Positions 25,439 through 33,671 of a DNA stretch of 41,952 nt are shown here, one piece after another. Position 1 is the first letter of the stretch. Each line of letters starts with the position of its first letter. Made by a program: the position numbers and the translations under genes. The DNA comes from Candidatus Cloacimonadota bacterium. GTDB lineage: Bacteria > UBA4055. The stretch lies in assembly GCA_002742935.1 (NCBI GenBank), contig PDON01000032.1, forward strand, positions 1 to 41,952, in the 5' to 3' direction. Below the pieces are notes generated by a model. It was not told the DNA's origin. It ran no database searches and saw only the letters and a list, made by a program, of their open reading frames with translations.

Positions 25439-26998
25439 TTGATAGTTGATAGGCTTTTATCAAATATTAAAAAATGCGAAGATTATGAGAATTATCTGCT
25501 AGTTGTAAATGATCTAAAAAAAGAGTATGAAGAGCTAACTGAAGATGAAATAATACATTTTTCTGATGAGCTTATTGAGAAGCTTAGATCTGAAAACAAC
25601 TTTTTCGTTATTTTGAAAATATATTTTTTCCTTGGTAGATATTTTTATGAAAGAAAAGAGTTTCACAAAGCTTTGGATTTTTTATCTAAAGCTATTGTAA
25701 TAACAAATATTGAAGATTTGAAATTTAATTATGGAGAAACCTTAAACTATTTAGGCAAAATATATACAGATTTTGCAGATTATGATGATGCGATGGAAAA
25801 CCTTCTATTGGCTTATGATTTTAACTCGGAAAACAATAATTTAGAAGCTTTAGCTACAACTTATCATTTTTTGGGAAATGTACATTTATTCTGTAAAAAT
25901 TACAATGATGCTTTAGATCACTATTTTAAAAGTTTGAAAATATTAGAAAATTCAGATAATAAAGTATCTGTAGCGGGGATATACAGCAATATTGCTTTGG
26001 CATATTCTGAAATAGAAGAGAAGGAAAGTGCCAAAGATTATTTTTCAAAAGCTCTTACTCTAAGTGAAAAGATAAACGATAAAAATTTGAAAACCGTTAT
26101 CTTGACAAATATAGGTATGACCCATGAAGAGAATAAAAACTTTGAAAGAGCTTTGGAAAAATATAGTAAATCAATGGATGTCAGTAAAAGTATAAATGAT
26201 AAAATTGGAATTCTAACTGCTAAGTTAAGCATAGCTTCTGTTAATATGAAGTGTGGTGATTTAGATAAAGCTCATAAAGTTCTTTTAAATGGATTACCTC
26301 TCTCTAAGGAGATAAATAATACTGAATTAACAATTGATTTGTATAGCTCTCTTTCTACCGTACTTGAAATGAAAAAAGATTTCAAAAAAGCTCTTGAGTA
26401 TCATAAAAAAAGCTATGAATTATCAAAAGAACTTTTTGCTAAAGAGAAAAATGATAAGATAGTAGAAATGAATGTTAAGTATAAGAGTAAGGATAAAGAA
26501 AAAGAGATTGCTCTGGCAAAATCTGAATCAGAAATTTATAAGCTTAAGAACATAGAGCTGGATAGTTATGTAAATGAATTGAAGCAAGCAAATCTGGAGC
26601 TTAAAAGATCACAAAAAGAGATTGTTAGGCTTGAGAAAGAAAAGTCTGTTTTAGCAATGATAGCTACAGCTAATCATGAACTAAATCAACCTTTGGCTGT
26701 CTTGAAAGGTAATTTAGATCTTTTACTTAATCTGTATGATGAAAAAAACAGTAAATATAAGAGCTTTGTTCGTTTAAGTGAGAGAATGAGACTAGCTGTA
26801 AAGAAGATGGAGGATATTCTGTATAAGTACAGAAATAGTTCAGGTGAAATTAGCTTTGATTTTTATGCAGGAGATACAAAGATGGTAACTTTTGGTAAAG
26901 AACATAAAAGATCTGCAAGAAAGCTACTTGATGATCTTAAGAAAATCTCCAGCTATGAAGATGAAGATGATGATAATGATAAAGATATTTTAATTTAA
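25439..26998 (+). CDS. TPR protein with histidine-kinase H-box but no ATPase domain
   Basis: This 519-residue cytoplasmic protein has about seven tetratricopeptide repeats (residues ~50-340), then a coiled coil (~345-405). A HisKA-like helix follows, with H413 in 'ATANHELNQPLAVLKGNL', the phosphoacceptor box of histidine kinases. The HATPase domain (N, G1, F, G2 boxes) that should follow is absent: after a second helix the protein ends in ~60 residues with an acidic tail (EDEDDDNDKD). It is therefore not an active kinase on its own, unless it is phosphorylated in trans or acts as a scaffold or decoy. The start is a TTG with GGAG (25430-25433) 5 bases upstream. It stands alone, facing ispD. 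Confidence 0.75.
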   Translation: MIVDRLLSNIKKCEDYENYLLVVNDLKKEYEELTEDEIIHFSDELIEKLRSENNFFVILKIYFFLGRYFYERKEFHKALDFLSKAIVITNIEDLKFNYGETLNYLGKIYTDFADYDDAMENLLLAYDFNSENNNLEALATTYHFLGNVHLFCKNYNDALDHYFKSLKILENSDNKVSVAGIYSNIALAYSEIEEKESAKDYFSKALTLSEKINDKNLKTVILTNIGMTHEENKNFERALEKYSKSMDVSKSINDKIGILTAKLSIASVNMKCGDLDKAHKVLLNGLPLSKEINNTELTIDLYSSLSTVLEMKKDFKKALEYHKKSYELSKELFAKEKNDKIVEMNVKYKSKDKEKEIALAKSESEIYKLKNIELDSYVNELKQANLELKRSQKEIVRLEKEKSVLAMIATANHELNQPLAVLKGNLDLLLNLYDEKNSKYKSFVRLSERMRLAVKKMEDILYKYRNSSGEISFDFYAGDTKMVTFGKEHKRSARKLLDDLKKISSYEDEDDDNDKDILI

Positions 26999-27023
26999 TA
27001 AGGGTATTGTTCCTTAGAAAATT

Positions 27024-27725
27024 TTAGGTTTTAAAATTTTTTAAAATTGCTTCACCAAAAATAAGATCTTCACTTGTTGTTATTTTTATATTATTATAAG
27101 ATCCTTCAACTATTTTAATATTTCCGTTGCCAAACTTCTCGAAAAGAGAAGCGTCATCTGTTCCTCTAAAACTTTTTTCTTCAGCTTTTTTATAGGAGGA
27201 GAGTATATCTTTTACAATAAAAGTTTGAGGGGTTTGTACAGAAACAACCCTAGATCTATTTATAGTCTCTCTAACCTCTTCACCGGAGAAGAGTTTTAAG
27301 GTGTCCTTAACCTTTACCCCAACAATAGAAGCTTTATGAGTACTCATAGATTCAATTGATCTACTTATAATCTCAGATGAGATAAAAGGCCTTACTCCGT
27401 CATGAATTAGAACAATAGAATCAATCAAACTTTTAGCAATAGATTTTAATCCATTATAGACCGAATCTTGCCTTTCCTTACCGCCAAAGACAGGGGAGTT
27501 TATCTTACTACTATTAAATCTTTCAATAATAATCTCATTAAAGATATCTAAATCATCTTTTGGTATAACAGGAATAATAGTATCAATTTGGGGATGCTCT
27601 ACAAAGGTTTTAAATGTATAGTAAAGTATAGGCTCATTAAGCAGCTTTATATACTGTTTCTTTTTGGAGCTTCCCATCCTCTTACCTGCACCTGCAGCTG
27701 TAATAATTACTATATTTCTTCTCAT
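27024..27725 (-). CDS. ispD: 2-C-methyl-D-erythritol 4-phosphate cytidylyltransferase
   Basis: IspD makes CDP-methylerythritol in the non-mevalonate isoprenoid pathway. The 233-residue length is typical. The CTP-binding loop is AAGAGKRMGSSKKKQY (10-25), followed by GGKERQDSV (81-89), the metal-site D109 in HDGVRPF with R112, and the C-terminal 'IKITTSEDLIFGEAIL'. No ispF is fused or adjacent. It is the last gene of a minus-strand run with GT2, EIIB and MCE genes, 21 bases after the MCE gene, and converges on the TPR gene with only 25 bases between them. Confidence 0.95.
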   Translation of the reverse strand: MRRNIVIITAAGAGKRMGSSKKKQYIKLLNEPILYYTFKTFVEHPQIDTIIPVIPKDDLDIFNEIIIERFNSSKINSPVFGGKERQDSVYNGLKSIAKSLIDSIVLIHDGVRPFISSEIISRSIESMSTHKASIVGVKVKDTLKLFSGEEVRETINRSRVVSVQTPQTFIVKDILSSYKKAEEKSFRGTDDASLFEKFGNGNIKIVEGSYNNIKITTSEDLIFGEAILKNFKT

Positions 27726-27746
27726 AAAAAATGGTTAAAATTAGTT

Positions 27747-28640
27747 TTAAAAAAAGTCTACATTTAAATTAAGACCATCTGTCTTTATTAAGTACAAAAG
27801 AGTATCAAGCTGATCTAAACGGTTGTTAAGTTTGTTGTATACAGTTCTGTTTTGAATAAGCGAACCCATAGTTCCTGTGGTATCAAAAGCAAGAGTACTC
27901 TTTTTTCTAAGGTCACAAACTAAACTATCCAGGTTTGTAACTAAATTATCAATCTTCTCATGACTGTTTCCCATACCTCTTCCAACCTTTGTTATAGAAG
28001 GAAGCATAACATTTATACTGTCGGTTATATTGTTAAATTTTGATAGTGTTAATTTTAAGTTATTACTTATACCTCTTATACTTTTTTTGGTAGATTTAGA
28101 TACGGATTTGAACTCATTTTCTAAAGAATCAAACCTTTTATCAATATCTTTTTTGGGTATGATTGAATCTATTTTAGCTATTAAAGTTTCACTTTTATCC
28201 AAAAAAGATCTTAAACTTTTCATTGTATCGCCAATTCCTGAAATAGATTCTGTTAAACCTATAGATTTTATCCCTTTAATACTGCCATTACTCAAATCTT
28301 CAGATTTTCCGGGGTAGAGAATAAGCTTCCTTCCTCCCATAAGCTCTTTACTAACAATTCTTGCAGAAGCATCTGAGTATATTTTAACATTATCTTCAAC
28401 ATCAACAATAACATCAACAAAATTTCTTTTCAGGTCTATATCTTTTACTAAGCCTACCTTAACTCCTCTAATCTCAACATCGTTTCCAATTTTGATATTA
28501 TTAACGCTTTCAAACCTTATCTTAAAGCTGTTGTAACTCTTCTTGGAATTATAATTTTTACCCCAAATTATTGAAACAATAAGAATTGTTAATCCCAAAA
28601 TGGTTACAAGACCAACGGTAAACTCTACTCTTTTACTCAT
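27747..28640 (-). CDS. MCE/MlaD-family protein
   Basis: This 297-residue protein has one N-terminal membrane helix (about 9-28, 'VGLVTILGLTILIVSIIWG') and one MCE domain (about 36-115, 'SVNNIKIGNDVEIRGVKVGL'). A long, mostly helical C-terminal region follows, with heptad-like patterns. MCE proteins form periplasmic hexamers that pass lipids between the inner and outer membranes, normally with an MlaE permease and an MlaF ATPase. Neither partner is adjacent here, so they may be upstream of the window or elsewhere. The gene is 13 bases from the EIIB gene and 21 bases from ispD, within one operon. Confidence 0.85.
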   Translation of the reverse strand: MSKRVEFTVGLVTILGLTILIVSIIWGKNYNSKKSYNSFKIRFESVNNIKIGNDVEIRGVKVGLVKDIDLKRNFVDVIVDVEDNVKIYSDASARIVSKELMGGRKLILYPGKSEDLSNGSIKGIKSIGLTESISGIGDTMKSLRSFLDKSETLIAKIDSIIPKKDIDKRFDSLENEFKSVSKSTKKSIRGISNNLKLTLSKFNNITDSINVMLPSITKVGRGMGNSHEKIDNLVTNLDSLVCDLRKKSTLAFDTTGTMGSLIQNRTVYNKLNNRLDQLDTLLYLIKTDGLNLNVDFF

Positions 28641-28653
28641 TATAAACTCTCAA

Positions 28654-29103
28654 CTAGTAGTTCACTTTTTTTGAGCCGGGAAGATCCTGAACATATATCT
28701 CTACCAAACTTGATTTCAGCATGTCAAGATAGTATCTGTCCTCATCTGAAAGATATACATAGTGGTTAAACTCATTTTTACCAACCTTATCGTGCATACC
28801 TCCAATATTGAGACTATTAAGTCTTAAACCGTTATCCATAAGTTTTACTACATCTTTTGGAGATTTCACTACGGCAATAAACTTTTTTTCACACTCATTT
28901 AAATAATCGGCACCATCTTCTGTATTAAAAATCTTACCCTCATACTCAACGGGAACACCCAAAAGATAGATCTCTCTTTCCATCTCATCTTCTGCTATGT
29001 CATCATCAATTAAAATAATCTCATCAGGATGGATAAAGTTTCCCCAGCCTACAACAACTTGACCATGAATCAGCCTATCATCAATACGTAAAATACCATC
29101 CAT
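28654..29103 (-). CDS. Orphan PTS EIIB, mannose/sorbose family
   Basis: This 149-residue protein fits the PTS EIIB domain of the mannose-fructose-sorbose family: RIDDRLIHGQV at 6-16, with the phosphorylated histidine at H13. The following core 'DEIILIDDDIAEDEMERE' and 'LNIGGMH' also match. In a sugar transporter this domain passes phosphate from EIIA to the sugar. No EIIA, EIIC or EIID gene is nearby, so transport is doubtful. Orphan EIIB proteins of this type occur in several non-fermenting lineages and may serve regulation; that is inference. It begins 2 bases after the GT2 gene and is followed by the MCE gene, suggesting a link to envelope functions. Confidence 0.85.
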   Translation of the reverse strand: MDGILRIDDRLIHGQVVVGWGNFIHPDEIILIDDDIAEDEMEREIYLLGVPVEYEGKIFNTEDGADYLNECEKKFIAVVKSPKDVVKLMDNGLRLNSLNIGGMHDKVGKNEFNHYVYLSDEDRYYLDMLKSSLVEIYVQDLPGSKKVNY

Positions 29104-29105
29104 AA

Positions 29106-30254
29106 CTATCTCCTGTACTTCTCACCTTTCCAAACAAAGCCGTAAAGATTACCTTTAGCAACTGAAATTATGTTAAAAGGCATATTAAATATCTGATACA
29201 AAATAAAGCTTATAAGGTCAGGTTTCAAGTTAAATCTTCCGTATCCATAAAAATTAAAAGAGAGATCACAAAATACCTTTCCAGATATAACAAAAATATA
29301 AAACATAATATCAAAAAGATCAAATATTGCCATGAGAGGGTATAAAAATGTAAAGGAATACATAAAAAAGAGTGTGTATATGAAGGTTAAAATATAGGGT
29401 GTTCCTATGGTCATTTTTGATGCCCATCTTGCTCTTTGATCAAAAAGTTCAGAGAGAGTTTTACTTGGTTCTGTTCTTACTACATGATCCGGATCTACAA
29501 TAAACTCCAAACTTTCACCCTCTTTTTCGGCAGTTTGAATGAGGAAAAAATCATCTCCCGAAGTTACATTTAAAAGGGTAGCTCTATTTCCGGATTTTAT
29601 ATAGAGATTCTTTTTAAACATCATATTACTGGCATTACAGGTAAGGGCTCTATTGTTTCCCATTGCACCTGCGGCAACTAAGGAATGAGCTATAAAATCA
29701 GTGGTATTAAATCCTTGCCACAGCTTCTCAAACCATGAACTAAAACTCTCTTTATAAAAAACAGACATTCCGGCAACAACACCATGATCTTCAATAGCTT
29801 TCTCACCATAAAGTCTAAGCCAATTTTCATGGTAGAAACAATCAGCATCAGAGGATACTATGTAATTGTACTTACTGTTTATGACCCCTGTTTTAAGAGC
29901 ATTCTTTTTAGGTGATACCCCCTCAACCTTATCGGTAATAGTAATAATAGAAAGATTTGAAATCTTTTCTTTAAGAGATTCTAAAATCTCCAAAGTTCTG
30001 TCTGTAGATCTATCGTTTACCACAATAATTTCAAACTTGCTCTTTGGGTAGTTCTGATTATCAATAGATTTTACTGTTCTTTCTATCACCTCCTCTTCAT
30101 TACAAGCAGGTATAACTATACTTAAATATGGAAGATCACTATCGGGAGTGGTTAATCTTGTTCTTTTTATTTTAAAGATCCCTTTTAAAAAATGGTAACA
30201 ATAGTAGAAATATAGTGCTAATACAATTATGATAAATATTTTATAGTAGATCAT
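29106..30254 (-). CDS. Membrane-bound family 2 glycosyltransferase
   Basis: This 382-residue protein has an N-terminal membrane helix (about 4-27) and a GT-A catalytic domain. The domain carries 'SIVIPACNEEEVIERTVKSI', D81 in NDRSTD, the metal-binding D136-x-D138 (DADC), the catalytic GDD at 233-235 and Q273-x2-R276-W277 (QxxRW). About three membrane helices follow at the C-terminus. The layout is that of processive or lipid-linked inverting GT2 enzymes such as ceramide glucosyltransferase-like or IcaA-like proteins. The sugar and acceptor cannot be told from sequence. It heads the run GT2, EIIB, MCE, ispD. Confidence 0.85.
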   Translation of the reverse strand: MIYYKIFIIIVLALYFYYCYHFLKGIFKIKRTRLTTPDSDLPYLSIVIPACNEEEVIERTVKSIDNQNYPKSKFEIIVVNDRSTDRTLEILESLKEKISNLSIITITDKVEGVSPKKNALKTGVINSKYNYIVSSDADCFYHENWLRLYGEKAIEDHGVVAGMSVFYKESFSSWFEKLWQGFNTTDFIAHSLVAAGAMGNNRALTCNASNMMFKKNLYIKSGNRATLLNVTSGDDFFLIQTAEKEGESLEFIVDPDHVVRTEPSKTLSELFDQRARWASKMTIGTPYILTFIYTLFFMYSFTFLYPLMAIFDLFDIMFYIFVISGKVFCDLSFNFYGYGRFNLKPDLISFILYQIFNMPFNIISVAKGNLYGFVWKGEKYRR

Positions 30255-30390
30255 TTAGTTTCCGGTTTAATTCATAAAATAATAGTTTGTATAAGATAAC
30301 TAATAAATAGTAAAAATTGTTCAAATTTAATTAAAATATTTATATTTTCCTTTCTATTTTAAATAGTTATTTGTTATTCTCTTTATATAA
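30255..30390. other. AT-rich gap before the peptide-cassette remnant
   Basis: I see no gene, hairpin or convincing promoter in these bases. An in-frame TAA at 30388 marks the left limit of the SPASM-tail frame described next. No double-glycine precursor peptide gene is visible here on either strand. Confidence 0.4.
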
Positions 30391-30549
30391 GCTGTAGGAA
30401 AGGAAGTAATATTGTATGACAAATTAGTATTAAATAGTTGGTTTCTTATTGAAGGGAAAATGAAAAATAAAGAGGGTGTAGAACCGTGTAATAGTTGTGT
30501 TTATAATGAAATATGTCCACCAATTTCTAATTATGAATTAATTCTATAA
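30391..30549 (+). pseudogene. C-terminal remnant of a SPASM/pseudo-rSAM-like maturation protein
   Basis: An open frame of 52 codons ends in PCNSCVYNEICPPISNYE, a C-x2-C-x5-C-P-P-x-S-N-Y-E tail. From memory this is the C-terminal cluster motif of the pseudo-rSAM and SPASM proteins that accompany double-glycine peptides and 6-bladed propellers in Bacteroidales. The preceding residues (ILYDKLVLNSWFLI) also resemble the stretch before that motif. The frame is closed by TAA at 30388, so the ~300 upstream residues of such a protein are missing. It may still be translated from TTG 30412 (45 residues, AGGAAAGGAAG upstream) or ATG 30460 (29 residues, GAAGGG upstream). Truncated relic and functional mini-protein are both possible; I favour the relic. 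It lies 34 bases before the propeller gene. Confidence 0.5.
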
Positions 30550-30583
30550 AAATTTAATCTATGTAAAATTAAGGAGTAGATGT

Positions 30584-31747
30584 ATGTATAAATTTTTAAT
30601 AATAGCTTTATCATTTGCCCTTTTTTTTTCTTGTACTGATAAAACACCAAGCTTTCGTAGTGAAGAAAAAAATGGAATAGTCTATGCAAAAAATAAAAAT
30701 ATTCCAAATAATCCAAAGCTAAACTATAAATTAACCCCTCTGTTTTCAATAGAAACTACCTTAAAACATTTTTATATGGGTGGATTAAAAAGATTTATAA
30801 CTATAGATAAATCAAGTGGCTTAATCTATGTCCTAGATCCAAAAACATTTACTATTAAAGGATACAATATGAGTGGTAAGTTAGAGTGTGAGTTTGGAGG
30901 TAAGGGGTTTGGTCCTGGTGAATTGGGCGAAAAATTAGGAGATAATATTAATGGAATAAACTCTATTTATATAGAAGATAATAAAGTTTATGTTTTAAAT
31001 TACTCTCAAAATAAATTAGATGTTTTTGAGCTAAATGGGAAATTTATTGAATCTATAGAAAGTCCATTCAAGAAAGATTATAGAAAAGGGTGGATAACTC
31101 ATAATTATGCTATCTCCTCTTTAGGAGGCAGTAAATTTCTTGAAATAATCTCAGAATTTAAATTAAAAAAGGTTGGAGTAAGTTCTCGTGAATTTTGTAT
31201 CAAGATTTCACTTATAGATATTGATGATGTAGAAAGTGGTAAAATACAATTGTTAAATCATGAGATAGAAAACTCCAATAATGATTGGTATCATATTCTT
31301 GGTCAGCGTTTTACATTCTCTGATGATCACATATTTATACCAAAAAATAGTAAGGATATTTTTGAGATTGATGTTTATGATATGTCAGGAATTAAAACTA
31401 TGAATATCTCAAAATCCTATAGACATATTAGGTATCCATTAGTCTATAGAACTTCATTGAAATGGAATTTTGATCGTGAAGCTATTTTAGATATTCAAGT
31501 GGATAGATTTGATAATCTTTGGATCTCATCATCAGAGGATAATGAGATGGAGAAAATTACGGATAACTCTCAAGTTCAAATTTTTGATAATAAGGGTAAA
31601 TACCTTAATCTAATTAAGCTTAATACTAACCTTATTGTTGCTAACTTTTTCTTTTTAGGGGATAAACTTTTTATCTATGGTTTTGAGAAGTCTGATGAGG
31701 ATCAAAATTATATTTTAAGAGCTTATGATTATGAAATTGTTGAATAG
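30584..31747 (+). CDS. 6-bladed beta-propeller lipoprotein
   Basis: This 387-residue lipoprotein (lipobox ending FALFFSC, C17) is followed by NHL/6-bladed beta-propeller blades. Examples are 'GLIYVLDPKTFTIKGYNMSG', 'KVYVLNYSQNKLDVFELNGK' and 'VQIFDNKGKYLNLIKL', interrupted by 'GKGFGPGELG', the loop typical of this family. In Bacteroidetes-like genomes such proteins often sit beside radical-SAM or pseudo-rSAM genes and C39 exporters of double-glycine peptides; their own job is not known. The ATG has AAGGAG (30571-30576) 7 bases upstream. It is intact while the genes on both sides appear to be relics. Confidence 0.75.
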   Translation: MYKFLIIALSFALFFSCTDKTPSFRSEEKNGIVYAKNKNIPNNPKLNYKLTPLFSIETTLKHFYMGGLKRFITIDKSSGLIYVLDPKTFTIKGYNMSGKLECEFGGKGFGPGELGEKLGDNINGINSIYIEDNKVYVLNYSQNKLDVFELNGKFIESIESPFKKDYRKGWITHNYAISSLGGSKFLEIISEFKLKKVGVSSREFCIKISLIDIDDVESGKIQLLNHEIENSNNDWYHILGQRFTFSDDHIFIPKNSKDIFEIDVYDMSGIKTMNISKSYRHIRYPLVYRTSLKWNFDREAILDIQVDRFDNLWISSSEDNEMEKITDNSQVQIFDNKGKYLNLIKLNTNLIVANFFFLGDKLFIYGFEKSDEDQNYILRAYDYEIVE

Positions 31748-31941
31748 TATTATTTCCCTTTTATAAACAATTAGACGCAACGGACTGTCTTCCAACTTGT
31801 TTGAGAGTTATTTTCAAATATTATGGAAAGTGTATTGATTTTGCATAGCTTATACTTCTCCAATCTTCTTTAATAGCTGGAGATCATAATAGCTTAACAA
31901 AAAATCGTGGAGCTTACTATAAACTTGTGATTATTACCTGA
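31744..31941 (+). pseudogene. Internally deleted C39-peptidase ABC exporter (PCAT) relic
   Basis: Directly after the propeller gene one frame reads FPFYKQLDATDCLPTCLRVI followed by FKYYGK. This is the N-terminus of the C39 peptidase domain of bacteriocin/RiPP exporters, which reads DCGPTCLRMIxKYYGK with the catalytic cysteine first; here the glycine after it is leucine. The frame meets a TAG at 31846-31848. It then continues in the same frame with AGDHNSLTKNRGAYYKLV, which matches the last residues after the ABC-domain H-loop of the same proteins (GxHxxLxxxxGxYYxLV). Almost all of a ~720-residue exporter (most of the peptidase, the membrane domain and the ATPase) is missing between them. There is no start codon, only ATA at 31744. 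Confidence 0.7.
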
Positions 31942-31948
31942 TAAGTTT

Positions 31949-31980
31949 ATTATAAACAGATTATAAACAGATTATAAAAG
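31949..31980. repeat. Tandem 11-base repeat, 2.9 copies
   Basis: ATTATAAACAG occurs at 31949-31959 and 31960-31970, followed by ATTATAAAAG at 31971-31980. It lies between the exporter relic and the terminator of the protease gene. Confidence 0.8.
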
Positions 31981-32005
31981 TCCCTACCAAAAATTGATAG
32001 GGACT
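31979..32005 (-). terminator. Terminator of the secreted protease gene
   Basis: AGTCCCTA (31979-31986) pairs with TAGGGACT (31998-32005) across an 11-base loop. On the minus strand the stem is followed by TTTTAT, 28 bases past the protease stop. Confidence 0.75.
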
Positions 32006-32033
32006 ATTAATAAAAGGTATAAAACAGTATATC

Positions 32034-33671
32034 TTACTTAATAAGTACCATCTTATTTGTAGAAATAGCCATTCCATTGCTTATAAGTTTAGCATAGTAA
32101 GTTCCGGAACTTAAACTACTACCATCAAAATCTACTTTGTGTACACCGGCTTTCTGAGCTCCAAGTTGATATGATTTAACAATACTACCACTAACATCAA
32201 AAATAACTATTTGGATGTTAGAGGAGTCATAGCCAAGATCAAAACTTAAAGTAGTTGTAGGATTAAACGGATTTGGGTAGTTTCTAAGTATAGAGTGATC
32301 TTTAATAATATTCTCATCTATTGATGTATAAGAGTTTATATGAAGTTTCATACAAAAATTTGCAGATTGAGAAAACTCCCCTAAATCGTAATCATAAAGA
32401 TCTTTCCACTCATTGCCATCTTTATAAAAACTCTCTCCCGGAGAAGCTTTTGAAGTAACAATTGTTTTTGTTGGTTCTGCTCCCAATAGAACCGGAACAT
32501 CAGATGTTCTATCAATAGGGTGTCCTCCATTATTAAACTTGAGGTAGACATATGTATCTGGCGAAATTGAAGTAGAAGCTCCAAACTCTTCAAGAGAAAC
32601 TTCATGAAAACCTCTCTTCTCAAAACTACCACTTGTTTCACAGATAAGATCTGTTAACTCACCGTTTTCAAAACCATTGTATATTTTCAAATCAAACTCA
32701 CAATTATCGACAGGAGTAAAAAAACTAACTCTACTAATAAGATTATATTCATTCTCAAAACCTTCAACATAAAAATAGTTTACAGCTTCACTAATCTCCT
32801 CGACAGTATCTCTCCACCCATGATAATCATGAATATAAATTTCTTTACTTGGTGGGCAATCTTCATAAAAATCTTTCTCCTCAACATCTTTAAAAGATAC
32901 AGCTCCCATAAACTCCTCTTTACAAGACCATTTGTCATAGTAAGAGATATAGAAGTATCCATTGTGGCCCCAATACTCACCCCAACTATTTTTTACAATC
33001 CAAGCTCCCGGAGCTGGAGCACTATATATCTCTCTTTCGTCATCCCAACCAACAATGGTAACCGCATGATTAGGTAACATATTTGATGAGTAAGGCTGAT
33101 AATGATTATAGTCATAATCAATAAATTGATTATTGTAAGCCATACATGTTCCAATAGCTCCATTCTCCATTATACACTCTTTTATCTCATCAATACCGTT
33201 AAGATCTTGATCCATAGTGTACCACTCTATATGTTTTGGAGCAAACCTTTGGTAAAGATCAGATTCAAAAGGAGGAGCTGTTTCAAAAGAGTGGGAACCT
33301 TCACCCATAACTACACCATCACCTCTGGTAATATATGCAGATGCAACAAGATAATCTCCACCTTGATGAACCTCCAAACCGTTTCCGGTAGTAGGTTCGG
33401 CATCTAAATTTTGGAACTGATTAAAACCATTCCACCAATCTAAATGATACTCGGAAAAATTAGGTTCATTTTCTTGATAGTATTGATCGGTTCTCATAAT
33501 GTTACTCTCCATTGCAGCCATAACAGCATGAGTCCAACAGGTTCCTCCATCTTGATTTTTAACGGAGCTGACATAGTTTACACCGTTATAGTCTCTCAAA
33601 TCAAATTGAGTTGGCAAATCTCTTGAGAATGCCAAAACTACCATAAAAAGTATCAAAACTAACTTTTTCAT
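32034..33671 (-). CDS. Secreted papain-like (C1A) protease with T9SS type A sorting domain
   Basis: This 545-residue protein has a signal peptide (about 1-16), no evident propeptide, and a C1A cysteine protease domain from about residue 19. The domain has Q40, C45 (GGTCWTHA), H202 (PNHAVTIVGWDD) and N228 (VKNSWGEYWG). Residues ~280-430 resemble the lectin-like domain that often follows such proteases ('NEYNLISRVSFFTPVDNCEF'). The last ~75 residues form a T9SS type A sorting domain (NYPNPFNPTTTLSF...VDFDGSSLSSGTYYAKLISN), so the protein should cross the outer membrane by the type IX system and be surface-attached or released. It is monocistronic with its own terminator and faces the peptide-cassette relic. 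Confidence 0.9.
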   Translation of the reverse strand: MKKLVLILFMVVLAFSRDLPTQFDLRDYNGVNYVSSVKNQDGGTCWTHAVMAAMESNIMRTDQYYQENEPNFSEYHLDWWNGFNQFQNLDAEPTTGNGLEVHQGGDYLVASAYITRGDGVVMGEGSHSFETAPPFESDLYQRFAPKHIEWYTMDQDLNGIDEIKECIMENGAIGTCMAYNNQFIDYDYNHYQPYSSNMLPNHAVTIVGWDDEREIYSAPAPGAWIVKNSWGEYWGHNGYFYISYYDKWSCKEEFMGAVSFKDVEEKDFYEDCPPSKEIYIHDYHGWRDTVEEISEAVNYFYVEGFENEYNLISRVSFFTPVDNCEFDLKIYNGFENGELTDLICETSGSFEKRGFHEVSLEEFGASTSISPDTYVYLKFNNGGHPIDRTSDVPVLLGAEPTKTIVTSKASPGESFYKDGNEWKDLYDYDLGEFSQSANFCMKLHINSYTSIDENIIKDHSILRNYPNPFNPTTTLSFDLGYDSSNIQIVIFDVSGSIVKSYQLGAQKAGVHKVDFDGSSLSSGTYYAKLISNGMAISTNKMVLIK

